DNA of 64,000 nt. Source: Heligmosomoides polygyrus polygyrus (taxonomy: Eukaryota > Nematoda > Chromadorea > Rhabditida > Heligmosomidae). The translations under genes were made by a program, and so were the position numbers. The notes below the pieces were generated by a model. The model did no database searches. It was not told where the DNA came from and saw nothing but the letters and a program-made list of their open reading frames with translations. This document shows, one piece after another, positions 41,481 to 53,160 of the stretch; positions within the stretch are counted from its first letter, which is position 1; every line of letters begins with the position of its first letter. The DNA lies in assembly GCA_947396885.1 (NCBI GenBank), contig OX377205.1, forward strand, positions 59,058,969-59,122,968, written 5' to 3'.

Positions 41481-42667
41481 TTTTCTCACTATCAACCAAC
41501 GTGTATGTGACAGGGACGTCATACAACGTTGTCTAGATCAAGAGATGTGCCACAGATCAAGCATTGCGAAGCACGCTTTGGATTTTCAGATGACCTTGGA
41601 AAGACAGCGAGCGTTGCGTATACATGCCTCTCACTCTCACTATACTGACTGATGCTCACTACATTTTTCTTCCTGTCTCTGGCTGCACATGGGTAATGGA
41701 GTATTGTGTATTGTCGGGGCGAGTGGGGGAGAGGTAGAGAGAATGACTTCGGGAATCGGAGGATTATTATTGCCGTCGGATATTTAGCGGGATAGCGGCT
41801 ATTCTTCCTCCGCTGCGCCGCGAGCGGTCGCGTCGCGGACACGTGGCAATTTCGAAAACGAGGTCAGCGCGGTAAGTCGATGTGGAGGACGGCCGATGGT
41901 CGGTAGGTGGCTGCTCACGGCTCCGCGGACTCTCCCTGAGCGACGAAAGCAGTTCCCACATGGGTAGCTTGGATGGCACACACCCTGGAGTCCTTTCCTA
42001 GCCTGATTCTACGCTCGAAGAGCGCAGAATCCATCCGCGGACTCTCCCTTAGCGACGAAAGCAGTTCACACAATGGCACTTTGGAAAGCACACACCTTGG
42101 AGTCCCCTCCCTAGCCTGATTCTGCGAGAACCCCAGCTGCGCACTCCCCCTGAGCGCGCACAGCTATGAAGGAAAGATTTCGCGCTCTGCCGCAAAGATG
42201 AGTGAAATTATTGAGGCGGGTGCGTGCGTGGAATGAGCGCTCGCGGCGTAGAGAAGGAGGAATAACCGCGATCATTTAGCGGTATGGAGCTCTCACAAGA
42301 TTATCACAATCTATTCCTCACCACGTAGAGAATTTGTAGTTCGGAGAATAAATTGGCGTAAATGCGATAGGGGTGGATGAGCTTCATCGGAGCAGTTTCC
42401 AAGATTGTGCCCTACTGTCCCGCTTCCCTCTAGAACCAGTTTTTTACTGTAACGCGAGTAAGAAGGCCTAGACGGGGTGTTAAATTCTCGGGGTTTGGGG
42501 GTGAAGCCCCCAACCAGCAGACAAAGGCGAAGAGAAATTGCCTATTCGTAGGATTTGAGTATGTGAGGAAGACCTAGTCAATTCACAAGCAGGCAAGCTA
42601 AGTTCAAACCAACATATTTTTAAATTCATCCAAACGCACCCTGATGGTTTCAACTTCATTGAATTCT
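41481..42667. other. No recognised gene, local duplication
   Basis: A segment of about 103 bp beginning CGCGGACTCTCCCTGAGCGA at 41932 recurs at 42034 as a tandem pair. Each copy ends with a GGAGTCC...CCTAGCCTGATTCT motif that is also seen near 11690, 42860 and 49915. The rest holds short frames without support. Confidence 0.55.
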
Positions 42668-43137
42668 TTGGCGCTATGTGACAACGGAGGGGTTAGCAAA
42701 ATTCAACAAAATATATATGCCTAGGTAGGCATTTATGTAAGCAATACAAAACCACTTACCATTTAACCGGAATGGTCCTCCATGTTGCTTGGGGGGGGGT
42801 CGTCCGAGTATCTGTTCTGCGCTCTCCTCCGCTGACGCGGAGGAGAGCACAGATTTGGGCAAGGGAAGGGACTCCGGGGTGTGGCCGAGTTACGCACCCG
42901 TGTTTACATAGCCTACACCCCGGAGTCCCTTCCCTTGCCAAAAATTTGGAAGCAAATTAAAAAGAGGAGTATCTCTCCTCAGGCTTTAAGTTACTCGGAC
43001 GACCCCCCCCCCAAGCAACATGGAGGACCATTCCGGTTAAATGGTAAGTGGTTTTGTATTGCTTACATAAATGTCTACCTAGGCATATATATTTTTTTGA
43101 ATTTCACCAACCCCTCCGTTGTCACATAGCGCCAATT
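42668..43137. mobile_element. Foldback MITE, family MITE-2, 470 bp
   Basis: Ends TGGCGCTATGTGACAACGG and CCGTTGTCACATAGCGCCA are flanked by ATTCTT on both sides. Arms of about 125 bp are nearly identical, so the same 40-residue frame appears on both strands. The middle contains two further stems (CTCCTCCGC and GGACTCCGGGGTGT...ACACCCCGGAGTCC). No coding capacity. Confidence 0.9.
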
Positions 43138-43215
43138 CTTTTTTGATGAGTGTCTGCAAAGCTCCACAAATAAGCCATTTTTGGTGGTAAGCCCTGCGGC
43201 TGTTATATACATTAC

Positions 43216-43752
43216 TCACTTTTTAGAGTCCTCCTCAGGATCTTGTGATTCTGCCAATTTATGATCCAGTATTTTGTCTTGCTTGTCATCCTCCTTTAAC
43301 ATTTTCTTCTTTTCTCTCTTCTTCCTTTTTTCCCCTCTCTGCATGTGTTCTTCCTGGCCTTCCTTTCCGTTCTCTTTTGACGTTTTTCCCTTTTTCTCTG
43401 CACGTTTCTCATCTTCATCTCGCTTTTCAGGCTCCTTGCGCATCACATGCGCTTCTTCTCTGACGATCGCTTTCTTTTTCTTTTCTCTTTCTTCTGAAGA
43501 TGAAGAGTCATCTTGATATGGAGCTGCAAGCACCCTCTCGCCTTGGTTGCGGCGTTTCACGGGTTTCTCCTTCTTTTCTTCTTTGGCAGCAGGGGATCTG
43601 CTATCAACCTTGTCGATCTTTTCGCTATCAGAAGACTTCGCTTCGGCACCGACTGGCCCAATTACGTCCGCGTCCTTTTCTTCGCTTCCTTGTTGGGTGG
43701 CACATTCCATTTCAGGCAATTTAGGTTCAAGTGGACGGTATTCGACGAACAC
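43216..43752 (-). CDS. Lys/Glu-rich protein, probable last exon
   Basis: The frame is open from about 43800 to a TAA-type stop at 43216. The first in-frame ATG near 43707 would give about 163 residues. The region has an acidic part (ECATQQGSEEKDADVIG), a serine/acid run DDSSSSEE, and long KKKREKKK and EKRDEDEKRAEKKG stretches. It is similar in character to the gene at 35244 but without clear sequence homology. There is no membrane or signal segment. An upstream exon was not located. It could encode a nuclear disordered protein or be a chance low-complexity frame. Confidence 0.5.
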   Translation of the reverse strand: MFVEYRPLEPKLPEMECATQQGSEEKDADVIGPVGAEAKSSDSEKIDKVDSRSPAAKEEKKEKPVKRRNQGERVLAAPYQDDSSSSEEREKKKKAIVREEAHVMRKEPEKRDEDEKRAEKKGKTSKENGKEGQEEHMQRGEKRKKREKKKMLKEDDKQDKILDHKLAESQDPEEDSKK

Positions 43753-45069
43753 GCTATCAAGGGTTCGTTGGTTAACGGATGATCGGCGGTAAAAGGAGTT
43801 TCAAACTGAGATTCACCGCTCAAACGGACAAGCTTGATTACCATGGCTGTTCAGTTTCAGCAAACAATGGTAATCAACAGCCACTCCTGCTTGTCAAATT
43901 GTCATACAGTTGAGCTACTCGCTGCGAAAGAGAGTCTGTGCATGATCATGACTTTTACGCTCTCATTCAGAAACACACAACGAAGTTCATATAACTTGAG
44001 ACGACATTCAGGGAACTGCTCGATTGGGCACCGCCACAAATACCTTGCACTCGAACGTAAGCATGGCGTTGGTAGCTTGCGAATGACTCGTCTGTTCTGC
44101 GGCCCAGCATTTTCTTTTCAAAGTATTGAGGTCTACGCGTTAGAGGAAATACATTACAGACATATTACCAGGGAGATGAATGGCCAGTGTGGTGGTTTAT
44201 CCAGTTTCCATTCTCCAGCTCTATAACCGAGGTCGCTGTGCCACTGAAAGTTCTACTACCCTTTGCGTTCGTTGTCAGAGAAACGTTTCGAAAACAATAA
44301 GCTGACCTGCAGAACTGGTGGTTAGTTACGAACTACAACGCCGTGCTTAACCTCGAATGCGAGGTGTGGGTGAAGCTCCCCAATCGAGCTCTGAACTGTC
44401 GCATCAACTCCAATGAACCTGTTACGAGATTCTGGCGTGCGTACCAATCTGGGTAGCGATCATACGCAGCCTCAGTGGCACTAAAGCAGTTTCACAAGAA
44501 ACCGAGCGGGACGTATCGCAGTCGAGGGGGAGAAGCGGGTACCGTCAGAAAAGCGAAACAGACCAAATCAGAGAGACATGTCCCCATAAGAAGTTGCATT
44601 TGGAGATACCTTGAAGGCTAGTTCAATGTATCGTCTTTACGAAACAGCTCTAGCAAGCATTCTCCAAAAAGTAAGCTGTTAATTAGCGCACAATGTGCCA
44701 CGCGAGGGTTTTTAGGTGGAGCTTCATGTCGCCGGCCTGACGTTTCGACCGTGTGGTGACAGTGAGGTGTCAACTGCGATGTACAGTGGAGCTTTGCACC
44801 ACCGGCAAGGCATTCCAAGCTGAGGAGTTCGACAATTCTTCGGAAGCCTAACGAAGTCTAAGCCATGCCCCGACCTCGCTTTAGCAAGGCTTTTGGAGGT
44901 TTCTTCTAGCCACGGCAGCGCAGTACCAGCCTCAGCATGCTGCACGCTGGCCTCCGCTACCTTTGATGTTGGCCTTACGACAATTGGTGAAAGGCAAGAA
45001 ATCTCAGGTTGTATAGGACTGTATTGATTCTGGATCTGGACGACAGGACCACGACACGCCACAAAAACT
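43753..45069. other. No recognised gene
   Basis: Frames of 130 codons (43834-44226, +) and 112 codons (44724-45062, -) have no recognised domain. I see no shared repeat. Confidence 0.4.
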
Positions 45070-45560
45070 GCTTCACGCTTTGCTACTAAAACGCCAGGAT
45101 GGTCTCCTTTAACGCTGACCTACACGCTCTTCTGAAAACGATAGGACGCATTAGGTTCCTAGTGATCGCCTGCAGGAGACCAGGGCTGGAGGAACGACGT
45201 ACCACATTTGAGCGATGGACCACTCCTCACTCAGGAGGGAATGTTCCGTACGTTCTGTTGTGCAACCATTTTCTGCTTCATGGAGATTCCTACGAGATGA
45301 TGTCATTGTGTGAGGAGCTGGAAGGAGTTATCCGCTGCGAGAAGCCCTCCTATAAGCTTGTCGTCCAGACTTCAATGCCAAAATCGGGATGGCTTTCGAG
45401 GACGAGCATAGGATCGGACGTTTTCATTCTGAAGAACAGAGTGAAAACGGCAACTCGCTGGGCTTTCTTACGCGTTTTTCATTTGAACTCTATCTTCCTA
45501 GAGGACGCGTCGTGTTTTTGGGAAAAGCGGATCAGCGGGACGCAATGCTAAGCGGAAAAG
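45070..45560 (+). pseudogene. RTE-b endonuclease-domain fragment
   Basis: RIRFLVIACR near 45150, ERRTTFERWT near 45200 and EDEHRIGRFHSEEQSENGNS near 45401, read in alternating frames, follow the order of the endonuclease domain of hookworm-type RTE elements. Several frameshifts and stops. The catalytic residues cannot be confirmed. Together with 39089 and 48461 it shows a second RTE lineage distinct from the copies at 23075 and 57469. Confidence 0.55.
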
Positions 45561-45724
45561 TTCAAAATTGGGCGGCAACCGAAATACGAAAGGCGAAAAC
45601 GGAAACAACGCCATTCAAATTGTTTCGTTTAATTTCTTACAAATACGTCCAAAGTGGTGGCAATAATTAAGTTACCGTTAACTCATTTAGGAGAGATGCA
45701 ATTCAGAAAGCCGCTCTTCCCAAC

Positions 45725-45960
45725 AATATCCAACTACATATAAAAAAGCCAGCGGTTGTGTCTGTCCGTCCGTCTGTCCATCGTCGGTCCATCCGACGTC
45801 TTGTAGAGGTCGAGTAAAAGGCGCCGGGTTCAGACGAGGTGTCACTCACGTCGTGCCGCGAGCGTGGGGGCGGAACTTTTACTCACTTTTGGCCGCGCCG
45901 ACCGCCGCGGGCGCGACGTCGCCAGCCATCCGCTGGCGGTGCGCACGAGATTTACTCACA
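45725..45960 (+). repeat. Satellite module fragment
   Basis: Begins CTACATATAAAAAAG, then GTCTGTCCGTCCGTCTGTCC and a GAGGTGTCACTCACG unit, then a GC-rich tail (CGCCGCGGGCGCGACG). Partial copy of the module described at 40835. Confidence 0.75.
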
Positions 45961-46369
45961 AGAGTTCCATCAGAGAGCTTCTTGCTGTCTTACAATGTTC
46001 AAGACAACATTTTCAATCTTTCTAGTCCGTTATCTCAGTCTTCAAGTGCAACGACTTGTTCATACAAGCCGTCATTTCAAATCTACGATTAAGCCTCGAT
46101 GGATTTCGATCAACTTCCTCTTCGAACACGCGTGGTTGCATCACCAAAATTCGTTTTCTTAGGGCAAGGTTTCTAATTCAGCCTTCGATAAATAGCCCAT
46201 GCCGAACTATAGTAATACGCGAACGAATTCTAATAAAGAACCGAACAAGTCTGTGAATTGGACAATTTCTCATCAATCAAGAACGCGCACGAGCCGCATC
46301 TCTTCCTGGATGCTCCAGCCGACTGCTCTAGTCTAAGAGCATTGGTAGAAACCTTATTTATACGATTTT

Positions 46370-46970
46370 CACGTAGAATTTGGCACTTCTCACGTTGAAT
46401 CGAGAATTATTCTAGACAAGCATAATGCTTTTGAAATCAATGTGAACACCTTCCAATTCAAAGCAACGGTCTTTCGGTCAAACTAGAGGATCTCTAAGGA
46501 GAGCAGAACAATTGTCTGTTCAAGGAAATCTTGGTGTAATTTTCTTTGAAATTTTTTTAGTTGACATGCCCGAATGGGCGTAATAATTTTCTTAGACATT
46601 TTAGTGTTTAGATATTTAATTTTTTTTATAGCGCAATAAGGCAGCAATCATTTAGCACATTAAAAAGGGATCGCACCATGCATCCGATCAGCTCGTCGCG
46701 TTTTTCATTTGATTGAGAGTATGAGTGACGCTCACATGAAGTTTCAATGTGAAGATATGTGTGCTCGTTACTTGTTTTTGTTGTATATTACAGGTGTGAA
46801 ATTGCACGCAAGCAGAAATTTTGCTATCAATTAACCAAACATCGCGGCGTCTTAGACGAGGGCATGGCATAATCTCTTTTTATGGAAAAAAATTGCCGAT
46901 TCTTTAGAACAAGCTTTAAGCCATTATTTTTCTCAAAAATTTAGAAATCTGTAAAATTTCAAGCAATGTA
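46370..46970. repeat. Rep-A copy 5, diverged
   Basis: The left part resembles 7570-7730 (GGCACTTCTCACGTTGAAT region). The right part (46830-46970) resembles 33445-33570 (GGCGTCTTAGACGAGGGCAT). The centre is degenerate. Confidence 0.55.
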
Positions 46971-47585
46971 TACCACGTACAGACTGCAACATAGTTCAAC
47001 AGTAAACAATCAAGGCAAGACCGGGACGACGATTGGCAATTTACCAGCCGTCGATAATTGGTGCAGGACCCGAGCTAGCAAACCGTACGCGTTTTCGCCA
47101 CGCCATCACGGGCTTGCCGCGCACGGCGGCGTCGCGCCCGAAGCGCGCGGCAGAAACTGAGTACTCAGAAAATTTTGAACAAGTTACTTGCGCCTTATGA
47201 GCCTCAAAACAAGTTACTTGCGCCTTTAGACTTGGATAACAAGTTACTTGTGACTTATCCCTCGCGGTTAACTAACTTACAGGAATTTTAAACTTGCGCG
47301 CAACTAGCTGCAGTGCAAACTTCCAAGAAACTTTCGTGCAAGCCAATGTTTGGCGCCTAATTGGTTTGAAACATTACGCACGCGTTTTCACACGCGGCGT
47401 GTGAGGAACTCCGCCGACGCTGCTCAGCCGAGCCAGCCACTGGACTGCCCTTGCTTCTGTCGCCTTCCTTGTTTCTTCTGCGTGTATGTGTGTGTGTTTC
47501 TGTCCGTCCCTCCGTCCGTCACAACTGGGGTGGGGCACGCACTGCGTACTGGCCATACTCAACGATTGGGGTGCTAAACAGCGTC
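46971..47585. other. Short tandem repeats, no gene
   Basis: AACAAGTTACTTGCGCCTTA occurs three times at about 47176-47255 with a 28-31-bp period. The core CAAGTTACTTG is nearly palindromic. A GTCCGTCCCTCCGTCCGTC run is at 47500-47519. Frames here lack support. Confidence 0.55.
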
Positions 47586-47800
47586 CCGAAACTTCAGCCC
47601 TGGAGTAATCGAGGTCGCTGGACACGAATTTGAAGTTCGTTTTCAAAGTATCGATCGCCATCAATTGATATTGATCAAATTATCGATTTTCTGTGGTGTC
47701 GTTCAAGCGGGCCGAAACTTCAACCCTGGGGTAATTGAGGTCGCTGAACACGAATCTGGAGTTCGTTTTCAAAGTATCGATTTTGGTGAAATAGTCGATT
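47586..47800 (+). repeat. Tandem duplication of about 125 bp
   Basis: CGAAACTTCAGCCCTGGAGT to TTTTCAAAGTATCGAT (47586-47655) recurs at 47711-47780 with a few changes. Confidence 0.8.
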
Positions 47801-48435
47801 TTTGTGGATGTCGTTTATTCTTCTATTTCTTTGTAACTTACCCCGATCGACGTAGTTAAGATGTTCTTCTTGAGGAAACCTTGACATAGGTGGCAGCTAC
47901 AATTGATGATGAGAAGCTATTACCACGACGAAGCCGTTTAGAAGATGTCAGTGCGGTCGAGAGGCCGCTCTGAAGGCTGGTACGAAATAAATAAATAGAA
48001 ATGAAAGTATGCATTTTATTGGTTTGCCAGTTTCTAATTTTGTCATCGAAACCTTCTCTCAGTGTTGTGGTCATTCCAATGCGAATGAAGGGTTTAAGTA
48101 AGTCTAGAGAGGGTTGCATACTTACGTTCTTTTATAACATCCAGGGAACCCAAAACATACCGACCTTCGCCTACCCTATTTATGCACTTGCTTGTTTTTC
48201 TTTAAAAAATAAAATATAAACCAATTAAGACACAGCTATAGCGACGTATTATTAGGTTAAGTACATTTCGAATAGAAAGGAAATATTTCTGAGAAAGGAG
48301 AAGAGGGTGCTAGTTTGGAAAGGTAGCTAGTGCCATGTTTATCTCCACGGTTTGGAGTGGAGCGAATAAAGTGAAAGGCTGTCTGAGTTCATCAAGTCGA
48401 CCAAAACCATCCATGGATGCGTCGACACTGATGTG

Positions 48436-48477
48436 CTGAGTAGGAACGCCCTGCTCACTCAGGGCGTTCCTACTCAG
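48436..48477. repeat. 18-bp perfect stem hairpin inside RTE-b
   Basis: CTGAGTAGGAACGCCCTG is followed after six bases by its exact complement, which is also the start of the preserved RTE-b coding region. This inverted duplication is at the break point of the fragment. Confidence 0.9.
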
Positions 48478-49487
48478 TACATCAGAGTCCTTCGAGAGCT
48501 GTACAGTGGATTCACGACCAAGATCTCACCATTCTACAACGACGTCGTTGTCGACGTGAAGAGAGGGGTTCGGCAAGGGGATACCATATCCCCGAAGCTC
48601 TTCAGTGCCAGCCTCGAAAACGTCATCCGCGAACTAGAATAGGAAGACATCGGAGTGAAGGTCGACGACCGGAAACTGCACCATCTCCGCTTTGCTGGCG
48701 GCATCATGCTCATAACACCGAGCATCAGCCAGACGGAGCGAATGCTGACCAACTTCGATCGTGTATGTGGGAACGTTGGACTGCAGCTGAATCACGAAGA
48801 CGATGTTCATGAGGAACGGACGAGTTTCTGATGCCCCATTCTCGCTCAACGGAACGAGCACCTCCGAACGCTCCCGCTACGTGTACCTGGGTCGCGAAGC
48901 CAACATGGCCAACGACCTAGTGCCAGAGCTGGGAAGGGGAGACGAGTGGCTTGGGAAGCTTTCAAGGGCGTCGAAGAAGTCGCGAAGAAGACGAAGAACG
49001 TCCGACTCTGCGCCCACCTACTCGACTGCACTGCTATTCTGCCTTGACATACGCCTCAGAGACCTGGGCTATATGAAAGCAGGATGAGCACACGATCAAC
49101 GTCGAGCAGCGCGGAATCGAGAGGACGATGCTCGAAGAAACCCGATTCGCGCAAGTGAGAGAAGGTCTCCGGAGTTCCGAGCTTCGCCGACGTTCGAAGA
49201 TCAGAGACGCTGTCGCGTGGGCCAAGTTGTCGAAAATTAGGTGGGCCGGCCACGTAATGCGCTTCGCAGTCACCCGCTGGACGAGAGCTATCACCGACTG
49301 AATTCCGCGGGATGTCAAAAGAACACCAGGACGCCCACCAACGCGTTGGTCGGACTTCTTCGTTAATGCCCTGAACGACCGATATGACGCTAATCGTGTC
49401 CCTCGAGCGAGGAGGATCCATTGGACCACTCTGGCACGCGACAGGGGCGAATGGACGCTGCTGGCACTCGCTCGAGCAATTCGATGA
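48461..49487 (+). pseudogene. RTE-b reverse transcriptase, C-terminal half, inactive
   Basis: GVPTQYIRVLRELYSGF, GVRQGDTISPKLFSASLENV (about 48568-48628), then the catalytic box as LRFAGGIML instead of F-A-D-D, so both aspartates are lost. SRYVYLGREANMANDLVPEL and, near 49316-49486, [19 protein letters not shown] and [13 protein letters not shown] complete the typical C terminus, with stop TGA at 49485. Stops and shifts occur in between. The order and motifs are those of hookworm RTE elements. 5' truncated at the hairpin. Confidence 0.85.
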
Positions 49488-49504
49488 TCGACGGGACGAC
49501 AGGT

Positions 49505-49735
49505 GATACAGATTATTCGAATTCGAATGCTTGAAAAAACGCGATTTTCGAATGTATTCGAATTCGAATGCTCGAAAAAACGCGATTTTCGAATGTATTC
49601 GAATTCAAATGCTCGAAAAAATGCAATTTTCGAATGTATTCGAATTCCAATGCTCGAAACACTTGTGTTCGAATGCTCAAATTCGAATGCTCGAAACATT
49701 CGAATTCGAACATTCGATTGCTACAAAATCTGCGA
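49505..49735. repeat. 41-bp TTCGAA tandem array, about four units
   Basis: Units run TATTCGAATTCGAATGCTCG then AAAAAACGCGATTTTCGAATG. Three are nearly identical and the fourth decays into CATTCGAATTCGAAC. This is the cleanest array of the dispersed family. It starts about 20 bases after the RTE-b stop, so it may be the tail or insertion point of that element. Frames rich in FEFE and NAR on both strands are artefacts. Confidence 0.9.
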
Positions 49736-49973
49736 TCTAACAAAATAATCTATCTTTCCTGCTTCAAGTATTCCAGAAGCAAATAATTTACGCTCCTATC
49801 AGAAAAGTGCGCGCCCTCATCGGGAACTCAGGGGCCGTGTGTTCTTCGAGCGCAGAACCAGGCTAAGGAAGGGTGGGCGCATCCAAGCTGCTCGTGTGGG
49901 AACTGCTTTTGTCGCCCAGGGGAGTCCGCAACTGGATTCTGCGCTCTCGAGCTGTTGGAAAAAAATGAAACTG
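49736..49973. other. No recognised feature
   Basis: Contains GGGAGTCCGCAACTGGATTC, related to the GGAGTCC motif at 11690, 41990 and 42860. Confidence 0.35.
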
Positions 49974-51218
49974 TTAGGTTGTACGGAAAGTTCTCAGCTT
50001 GTTGAGTGCTTCACTTTGAACTACCATGACTTTCTCAAACCTTATCGGATTTAGTCGAAATAAGCACCGTTCGAATCAGCACACCTTTGCCAACGGGTCA
50101 CCTGTCGACTTATTCCATCAGCGAAAAAATGAGGTGATCAAGATCCGACAAAATCCACAAAAGCTGTTTTGGCTTGGTCCTGATTGGTGAAGATTTTACC
50201 AGCGAGAAAGTTCTGAAAGTGTTTGAACAGGTGGTAGTCGGCTGGTGAGAGGTCTGGAGAATGTGGCGAGTGAGGCAGAACTTCAACCCTTAATTCGTTC
50301 AATTTTCGAATAGTGATTCGAGGAACGTGTGGGCGGGCGTTATCGTGCAAAACAATCGGGCCTCTTCTGTTGGCCAATACTGGTTGAAGCTGACGCAGTT
50401 TTGGGTGCATTTCGTCGACTTCCTTACAGTAGGTCTCTGCTGTGATCGTGTGGCCTGGAGCCAAAAAAATAATAATGGATCATTCCAGCTGCCAACCACC
50501 GCACAGTGACCATTACCTTTTGTGTGAAGGTTCGCCTTTGGAAAATGCGTAGGGGGATCGTCGTCGTCGACCCACTGTCCGAAACGTTTCCTTTTATCAC
50601 ACAGGATCCATTTTTCATCACAAGTGATGACTCGATCCAAAAACAGATCGGTTTTGTTGTGTAAAAGTAGAAAAGAACAAATCTCGAAACGTTACGATTT
50701 TTGCCGATCACTCAACACGTGGAGCACCCAGCTTTTTCACCTTCCCGAGGCGTTTCAAAGCACCCGCAACAGCAGTTTTACCGACGTCTAGCCCTTCTAC
50801 AAACTGTTTGGGATGGTTCAGCTTCCACCAGTTCCTTCAACTCGTCCTCCAGGATTGCTAAAGATCGACCGCTACTGAGGTCATATACGAGGCTGAAACC
50901 TCCGATCCGAAATTTACTGAACCACTGGTACGCAGTGCTTTCTCCAACACTATTAGGCCCCCACACTCGATTGAATTGTCGAGCTGTCTCTGCTACGGAT
51001 TGTCTCAATTTGAAATCGAAATAAAATATCGTTCGGATTTGCTCCTTCGACATACTTCAATAAGCACTTCAAGAACAGAAGTATAAAACAACGTTGAAAC
51101 ATAAATGAGATAGAAAAATTTTGTAGCATTTATGCGCAATGCAAGTTGAATTTTTAATTGGCAATAGATGATTGAAAAATAGTATCACATAACGCTGAGA
51201 ACTTTCCGAACAACCTAA
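49974..51218 (-). mobile_element. Mariner element, 1.25 kb, with terminal inverted repeats
   Basis: Ends TTAGGTTGTACGGAAAGTT (49974) and the complement of TTAGGTTGTTCGGAAAGTT (to 51218) share about 25 bases, including TTCTCAGC. Length and ends are typical of mariner. A TA lies at 51219-51220. The left flank reads TG rather than TA, perhaps mutated. The coding content is described separately. By motif it resembles the bandit-type mariners reported from hookworm, an assignment from memory that needs an alignment. Confidence 0.9.
50110..51053 (-). pseudogene. Mariner transposase, frameshifted
   Basis: Starts MSKEQIRTIFYFDFKLRQSV at 51053 with a helix-turn-helix region (SVAETARQFNRVWGP, STAYQWFSKFR). 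The catalytic region is in other frames: VITCDEKWILCD (first Asp), VLHDNARPHV (second Asp), and HSPDLSPADYHLFKHF (third Asp, DD34D class). All three aspartates remain, but the gene uses all three minus-strand frames and so has at least two frameshifts. Length without the shifts would be near the family norm of about 345 residues. The protein would bind the terminal repeats and cut and paste the element. This copy cannot. Confidence 0.9.
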
Positions 51219-51989
51219 TATTATATTTGAAAGTTCTAACCTTTCTGCTAGTGAAACATTCGAAGCTGTTTTATTGATTCCACAATTTTCCGTTCTCGCT
51301 ATTGCTCTAATAACGCTTTCTACACATCTGATCCCATAACAAGAGTCATGCCGGCCTTAGGGTTTCTTTCGAGGAGAAAAAGTTTATCCTGAACTGCTTC
51401 TGGAAAATCGAAAACATCGTCGAAGCGAGGCGATTAAGCGACTACTCCAAAGCACCACCCACTCGTGTGACCCATACACAGTCAATCAAGTCTGAAATGC
51501 AAGGTTTCTGGCAGGGTATGGAACAATATGCCTATTTGCACGCCACGGAAATCTCGTTACCCTGTGCTTTAGTATGAGTCTCAAACAGCTCCAAAAGCTT
51601 TACTAAAACCAATGTTAGAACCTTTCAATTAGTACTTGCATTTTTAGGATACCCTGCATTTTTCGCAAGCCATAGTGTGCTTTAAAGTTTTAAACATTGA
51701 AAGAAGCCCAAATCAAATGACACGGTTTCTTTAAGGGGAAATTACAACAGGTATTCATGTGAAACACAATCCATCGAATGTAAAATTATGAGAATTCAGA
51801 GGAGTGCATTGCGTAGTCCACACCGCTTGTATGTCAAAAATTTTTATTTTATTAAGCTTTCATATGAGCTCTTAACTTCTTCAGTACCCTTTCCTTGAGC
51901 AACGTTATCACCTTTCAAATAGTGTATACCCCGTATTTGCTTTGATGAAATGATCCTCTCTCCCAAAACCCTAGTTGAGTCAGAATGAT
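51219..51989. other. No recognised feature
   Basis: AT-rich DNA without supported frames or repeats seen elsewhere. Confidence 0.4.
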
Positions 51990-52110
51990 TATTCAAACAT
52001 TCGAATTCGAATGCTCGAAAAAACGCGATTTTCAAATGTTATTCGAATTCGAATGCTCGAAAATCGTCGCTATTCGAATATATTCGGTTATTCGAAATTT
52101 TTGGGAGAGC
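51990..52110. repeat. TTCGAA repeat, two 41-43-bp units
   Basis: CATTCGAATTCGAATGCTCG then AAAAAACGCGATTTTCAAATG, repeated once with decay. Same unit as the array at 49505. Confidence 0.85.
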
Positions 52111-52184
52111 ACAACTATACCCCCCCCCTAAGCTAAGCTATTCTACTTCAGTGTACTAATAAAGCGTTCTACTGCCCACAAGAC

Positions 52185-53160
52185 TCGCAAGTTGCAGCCG
52201 AAACGAATCGAACTTGACAGAGTTATTGTGCTCCGAACACCCCCGTGCGTGCAATTTAGCGAAACAACGGCAGACGCTCTCCGCGCTATTACTCGCCGAG
52301 ATTACAGTTTTTCCACTCTAAATGACACCATTCAATTCAGCATGAAAAGCTCTATCGAATGGTATCAAGGCCCAACTCGAAGATATCGATTTTCGATGAC
52401 GTCATCGTCAGACGTAACGGCCTGGAGCGGTCTCGTCCTCGATGCGAAATTGTCAATAAAATCGATGTTTCCAGAATCGGTCGAAATTGGAGCCGTTCGA
52501 TAGCGCTTTTTATGCTGAACAGAGCAAGTACCATTGCTAATATCGAAAACTCAAATTTGGGCGTGCAAGAACTCAAGAAACTCTAACCGCTATCTTCCGC
52601 CACTCTAAATTGGCAGAGGGGGCTAATGCACTTCAGGAAGCTAGAGAGTTGTGAGCACGTCATCGTAAAGTGCATTAATTGTCCTGCTCGCTTACGCGTT
52701 TGTAGGCCGTTAGGTCTCCGCGTCTTCCTGCAGAGGTCGACTGAAATCCGAAAAAATCGTGTCACACAAGGTTAACCTGCATATTCGCGCCCCTGTAACT
52801 TTACCTAATCATAAGCTACACCGTTTCAATTTACTTTACTACTACATAGTTTCACTGCCTACAAGACCCACGAGTTGCAGCCGAAACGATTCGGAGTTGA
52901 CAGAGTTATTGCGCTCCGGCCGCGCGTGCAATTTGCAAACGGTCACTTCCACTCAATTGATACGTTCGATCCTATATGCATTGTGCACGGCACAATTTAA
53001 AGGCTTGCTGAACAGCCTTAGAGCGAATCCTGAGTTGGGCGGCTGCAAATTTGTGATAGAACTCTCAAAACACTCACTCTTCAAGTTGCCGCTCGATCGC
53101 TCTACAGGTTGATGTGCCCACTCGATTGATGGGGGCCTATATGCATTGTTCAACTCTATT
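52185..53160. mobile_element. FB2-family fragment
   Basis: Contains GACAGAGTTATTGTGCTCCG, CGATTTTCGATGACGTCATC (52386-52405), CTCTATCGAATGGTATCAA and TATGCATTGTGCACGGC, all present in FB2 at 26157-29765 in the same order. The AGTTGCAGCCGAAACGA start recurs at 52872. About half of one foldback is represented. Confidence 0.8.

Noticed and set aside
49034..49699. 221-codon minus-strand frame with FEFE repeats
   Set aside because: It runs from antisense of RTE-b into the 41-bp array, whose self-complementary units open frames on both strands.
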